This document shows, in pieces, positions 59,663 through 64,000 of a DNA stretch of 64,000 nucleotides. The stretch covers positions 9,951,660 to 10,015,659 of the forward strand of contig JAHLJT010009355.1 in the NCBI GenBank assembly GCA_031308135.1, in the 5' to 3' direction. Every line of letters begins with the position of its first letter. The stretch's first letter is position 1. The notes under the pieces were generated by a model. It was given only the letters and a program-made list of their open reading frames with translations. It searched no databases and was not told the DNA's origin. The stretch comes from Acheta domesticus (Eukaryota > Arthropoda > Insecta > Orthoptera > Gryllidae). Both the position numbers and the translations under genes were made by a program.

Positions 59663-60285
59663 GTAAAATACGTCGATGGCAAGTCGACAGTTCTCCAGAC
59701 AGACTTAGTGAAATGAAACTCAGAGAGTGAGAACACACCGAGTTTTATTACAGAAGTGAATAAAATACAGGTTATACAAATTTCTATTACAAAGTCGAAA
59801 ATGGTTGTGAACCCTTTACAATATCTCCTTAGAAACTATATAGCCTACATCCCCACTCCTGTTTGTAAGTACATGGTGGAGGGGGAGGTACTTATTATGG
59901 TCAGAGGCGCAAATGCGCTCTGTGTGGCCCTTATCACGGGCGGAGGGGGAGCTCCGAAGCGAGGATCTTGGTATCGCGAGGACTGTGCCCCGAAGTGACC
60001 TTTCATGATTACATGGAGGTTAAGGGGCAGGCGTTAGTTATTGGAGCCTTCGACGTCTAATCTGAGCGCAGGGCGCAGCTGCGATGAAATTCATTAATAT
60101 TTATTAGGTGCTTAAGATAGAAGTTCGTTAAAATTATCGGGGACACGAAAAGGCGCCTCCTTTCTGGATCCAAGATATTGGTTATCGGACTTGTGCTTTA
60201 ATTAAATTCGTAAGCCCTGCTTTGCTCCGAGTACATTGCGTAATGCTATGTACAGGCTGTACGCTCTGTACGTGGGGATATAAGT
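59662..60285 (-). repeat. 5' LTR of the errantivirus-like element
   Basis: 624 bp. It lacks one G in a GGG run and one G of a GGAG, relative to the other copy. In the minus-strand sense it should drive the element's transcription. Confidence 0.92.
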
Positions 60286-60289
60286 CGAT

Positions 60290-61370
60290 TGCAACAGAAG
60301 GAACAAAGGCGTTGTCCCGAGCTCAGTGGACAAGAGAATGATTACGTCGACTCCCGTTGCAAGTTGAGAGTCGACGGTTCAGTGGAGTCACGGAGAGTCA
60401 GTCGACGGACGGTCATGGCCCCGACAGAAGCCACGGTGCGAGGGTGGCAGTGATAGCAGAGGTGGTGGACGGTGTCAGGAAGGGGGCAATGGGCAGTGGC
60501 AGCTGCGGTGGCGGCGTAGGTGGGGGTCTGTGCCCCTCGTGTTTGTTTGCGTCTTCCCCCGCTCGAACCGCTCGCCACGTGGAGAGACTCTCTGCTTTCT
60601 CATCCGTCGCCTGCTCTGCCGAGTGACGGAAAAAATACGCCGTTGATGTACGAAACATTTTGGAAATTTACACATCTTCAAACTTTTTTAAAAGTATTTA
60701 TGTCGAAGTGAAATTTCTTATAAGTGGGCATTTGGTTTCGTTATAGAGAAAGAAAAGTTCAAACGTTTCAACAACTTGTGATGAATATCAACAATTGACT
60801 GGCTTCAGCCAAAGCGACATTTTTCTGATTTACATCCATGAAGTGCAGAGAAGAATAATTATTATATCAGACAAGGAATAATTATTAAGTTAAAAAGCTG
60901 TTTTTAATTTTGAAGGCCAATATGAGTAGTGCTGATAAGATTGCCAACATAATGCAAGTAATTTAAAAAAATCGTTTCTGAATTATTGGCGAAGAAGAAA
61001 TCTTGTCAATTTTTATTTCCATTTTCTTGTTGAAAATGTTTTTGGCATATCATTTTGCTTATTATTATTCCTTGATGAAGATTATAAACTTAATTTTAAA
61101 TAATAAACATTTACATATTTATTGTGAGTTAAGTATTATGATGTGTTAAGTATTATGATTATGAGTTAAGTATTATGTGACCGAACGACCCAACTTATGC
61201 AGCTTAAATGAGATTTGTGACGCGCTGGTAGAATTAACAATACTTTCTTTCGTTGTGTCAAAATTATGCCAGTCGAGATTCCTATTTTCCTAGCTGCCTA
61301 GTCCTGAGCGACCTCGTCTAGGATGAACAGGCCCTTCACCTGCACGGGGTCAGGTGGCATGGATAATTTT
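60290..61370. other. CpG-rich flank then AT-rich DNA
   Basis: 60290-60620 is GC-rich with open frames on both strands and no known domain; 60630-61290 is AT-rich. This is the host DNA interrupted by the provirus. Confidence 0.5.
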
Positions 61371-62110
61371 GCATAGAAATTTCCGGCCTCGCCCTCGCCC
61401 CCTCCACCCAGCTCCGCCCCGCACAGCTCCACCCCGCCCAGCTCTACCCGTACGGTCCGCCACCGCCCAGCTCTGCCCACCCCCAAGCTGTTGCCCGCCC
61501 CCTAGCTCTGCCCGCCCCGCCCAGCTCCGCGCTCACGCCCAGCTCTGCTCCTCCCCGCCCCGTCCCTCTCCGCCTCACTTTACCTCCACCTCGTCCCTTC
61601 CCGCTCCGCTCCGCTCTGCCCCTGCCCTGCCCCTCTCCGCCTCTTTCCTCCATTCTCCCCCTCCCCGTACTATCACCCGCTTGATCCTCTTCACTCCTCC
61701 CGCGTCTCCGTACCTTTCTTCTGCACCTCTCTTCCCAGTGTGCGTTTCACTCCCGTTCCCGCTTTCCTACTCCCCTCCCCTCACACCCCGCAGTATCTCA
61801 CCTATTCTCTCGCCCCTCTCGTCTTCCCCGACCTCTCCAATTACCTCCCCGACCCATTCCTTCTCCACCCCACTCCTCCCAATCCTTCAATCCCCCACTC
61901 ATTCCCTCTTTGCCCCTCCGCTCCCCGCCCCTCCGCTCCCGCCCCCTCCGCTCCCCGCCCCTCTGCTCCCGCCCATCCGCTCCCCGCCCTTCCGCTCCCC
62001 GCCCATCCACTCCCCCGCCCCTTACACTCCCCGCCCTTCCGCGCCCCCGCCCATCCGCTCCCCACCCCTCCACTTCCCCGCCCCTCCACTCCCCGCCCTT
62101 CCGGGCTGCG
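61371..62110. repeat. C-rich low-complexity tract (CCGCCC / CCCCTCCGCTCC)
   Basis: Long C- and T-dominated stretch with irregular 10-20-bp repeats (CCCCGCCCCTCCGCTCC). Proline/serine-rich frames across it are compositional. Confidence 0.85.
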
Positions 62111-64000
62111 CCGCCCCCTACATCCAGCCCTGCGAATGGCTGCCGAGTGGACGAATATTCCAGGAGTAAACTCGGCACTTTATTTACGCGCTACACGCGC
62201 GCGCCCCGCGTCGAAATTTATAGCTCCCCGCGATTATCACCCCGCGCATGCATATGCAACGCGAAATTTTACATTTAATACATTTTTTCCGTAATTTCAT
62301 TTGCGACGCGAGATATGCCGCTATCCATTATTCAACAGCTCATTTACCAAGGGATACTACTACGCTACCGAGAGGGGTGTCAAACTCGCCAAAACGGAAA
62401 AGGGAGGAGTTGCACCTTCTATACGAGTTCCCTACGATCACTCACGCATGAAATTCACTCCGCGTGAGAAATAAAATAAATTAAGGATTTCGAATAGTCT
62501 GTGAAGTATAAGAAAATTTTAAGAATTAGCTTATGACGCAGACATTGCACATCAACACTCACTTAATTACAATGGGATTATATTTTGGAGACTTTATTGA
62601 GCTTCTGATCTGTCTGTGTAGACATTGCCTGCTTTGACTTAACCAGAATATTTCCTCCTAAGTTTGTAGTCATCAGTTTTCTTTATCTATTTGAAATCAT
62701 ATATTTTATTTCGATACTTGTGTTTTATCCAAATCCTGAATTCACATACCCATTCTCACATACTGAAAATTTTCAGTTGTGCTGTTATTTATTACAGAAT
62801 CTATGTTTGTGAATGTTGGTTTCATGTCGAAAAACATAAATATGACTTGAACGTGAAAAAATAGCATTTTCAAATGTTTGTTAAATTTAGTATCCTTCTT
62901 AATTTTCAATTCCGAGAGCTCTCATATACAGACGAGATTGACTCGAATGTCGTATGATGTGTACACCAGATAATAATGTTAATAAAAGCGAAATATGCCA
63001 AAGGACGGATACCTTTGCGAAACGATGTGTTAAATAACAAGCCTTCACGAAGACACGTATGAGTTTTCATAACATTTTTAGCTCGTTTTTATATTAAGTT
63101 TTTAATATCGCAAATAAACGTAAAACTGCCAGTGTACCGTGCTGGGTCGCGTATGGCCTTGGACCATGTGTTTGGCAAACCTACAGAAGCGTGCGAGTGG
63201 GAGACCCGTGGTGCAAAAGTGCTCGAAACAAAGGTGTTACGTGAAAAAAAACAACTGCGTCTTTATCTCCTTTTGCGGCTTTCTGGAAGTGTCTCCCATT
63301 AAGGTAAAACTTCTTCGCCCAATGCGTGATGACTGCGAGCGAGAAGGGGTTCTGTGAAGCGTGCGTTGCGTTGCGAAACGCGTGCTTACGCGGCTGGGGG
63401 TGAGAGGTTTGCGATTCGACGAATGCGAGAGGAATGTGGAAGGAGAGCGGACGCACGCGTGATGTATTCCTAGCGATCGTTGTTGGATTAAGATGCCGCC
63501 TACGAAATTATGAACTTCACGCAGCGTGCTCGTATTTTCACCTTATGAAACACGCGCTTTTTTAAAAAAAAAGAAGTGGCGTGAATTTTTGTCCAGCTGT
63601 CCTTGTAGTGTTCGCAGGAAATTTGTTTAGTATAATTAAAGAGAAACAATTTACCTGTAGTGTGGTGTTCTGGAAATCGTTTGCCACACTTTCTACTGTT
63701 GAAGTTAAAGAATACTTTATTACACATGTTTATATAAAATATTTATTTATTACTAAAAGACTTCGAAAGCAGGAAACCAGACCAATGTATTGTCATTTTA
63801 ATGAAGAAGTTGTTCTGTAATGTTTATCTTAGTTTGTTTTTAAACACATTAGACAATTTTTCATTTATATGCACATATTCAGCAATTTCATTTCTAATTT
63901 TTGTCGTGTCTTTCGTGTTAAATGTGCACGATTTAAATTAAAGTACTATTTTTCGACTGGAACGCATGTTTTAAATCCTCAAAACAATATTCACAACATT
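62111..64000. other. Interval without a recognised gene
   Basis: A CpG-rich shoulder to 62260, then AT-rich, with a moderately GC-rich patch at 63130-63480. No supported gene, RNA or element. Confidence 0.5.

Larger units (their letters stand above)
53682..60285 (-). mobile_element. Errantivirus-like (gypsy-type, env-bearing) LTR element, internally deleted and frameshifted
   Basis: Two LTRs of about 625 bp flank about 5.35 kb of internal DNA, with a 4-bp target duplication CGAT (53678-53681 and 60286-60289). Read on the minus strand the order is LTR, proline-tRNA-like primer site, leader, gag, protease, a fragment of the RNase H end, integrase, env, polypurine tract, LTR. The reverse transcriptase and most of RNase H are missing, and gag, integrase and the env N-terminus carry frameshifts. 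The LTRs differ by only two single-base indels over about 625 bp, so insertion appears recent or some of the indels are sequencing errors. The copy cannot encode its own replication. Confidence 0.9.

Overview
The window is a stretch of animal nuclear DNA, almost certainly from an insect or another hexapod with a large, transposon-rich genome. Three things point there: a spliced host gene with introns up to 6.3 kb, an errantivirus-like (gypsy-type, env-bearing) LTR element, and dense layers of SINEs, foldback MITEs and hAT- and piggyBac-like DNA transposons. No bacterial-style operons, rRNA or functional tRNA genes are visible. The species cannot be named from the sequence.

One host gene can be read with confidence. 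It is a five-exon Cu/Zn superoxide dismutase on the minus strand (start codon 43803, stop codon 33207). Its exons join in frame with consensus splice sites and predict 270 residues: a basic N-terminus, a hydrophobic signal-like segment, a Pro/Tyr/Gln-rich spacer of about 60 residues, and a complete SOD domain with all metal ligands. Two MITEs hug its last exon.

Mobile elements make up most of the rest. A full piggyBac-like element (20717-23388) has TTAA-type flanks, a two-exon transposase with two opposite one-base frameshifts in A-runs, and palindromic subterminal repeats. An errantivirus-like provirus (53682-60285, minus strand) has two near-identical LTRs, a proline-tRNA-like primer site, gag/protease/integrase/env remnants and no reverse transcriptase. 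hAT-type elements with 8-bp target duplications lie at 13714-13884, 23738-24520 and 40250-41019. TA-flanked foldback MITEs lie at 4452-4624, 15808-16037, 33496-33723 and 37079-37331. A long tRNA-derived SINE family of about 560 bp occurs at least six times.

Layout: 1-20700 is SINE/MITE-rich DNA with several CpG-rich patches and two low-complexity tracts. 20717-24520 holds the piggyBac and hAT elements. 24640-32620 has low-complexity, CpG-rich and AT-rich DNA with MITEs and a diverged 430-bp duplication. 32620-43803 is the SOD gene and its MITE-filled surroundings. 44150-50930 has SINEs, a 13-bp minisatellite, a 60-bp palindrome and a CpG-rich 9-bp repeat. 52078-60289 contains an assembly join and the provirus. 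60290-64000 is CpG/C-rich and then AT-rich DNA without a recognisable gene. Two runs of exactly 1000 N (4745-5744 and 52410-53409) are placeholder gaps; the second separates contig ends that overlap by about 332 bp.
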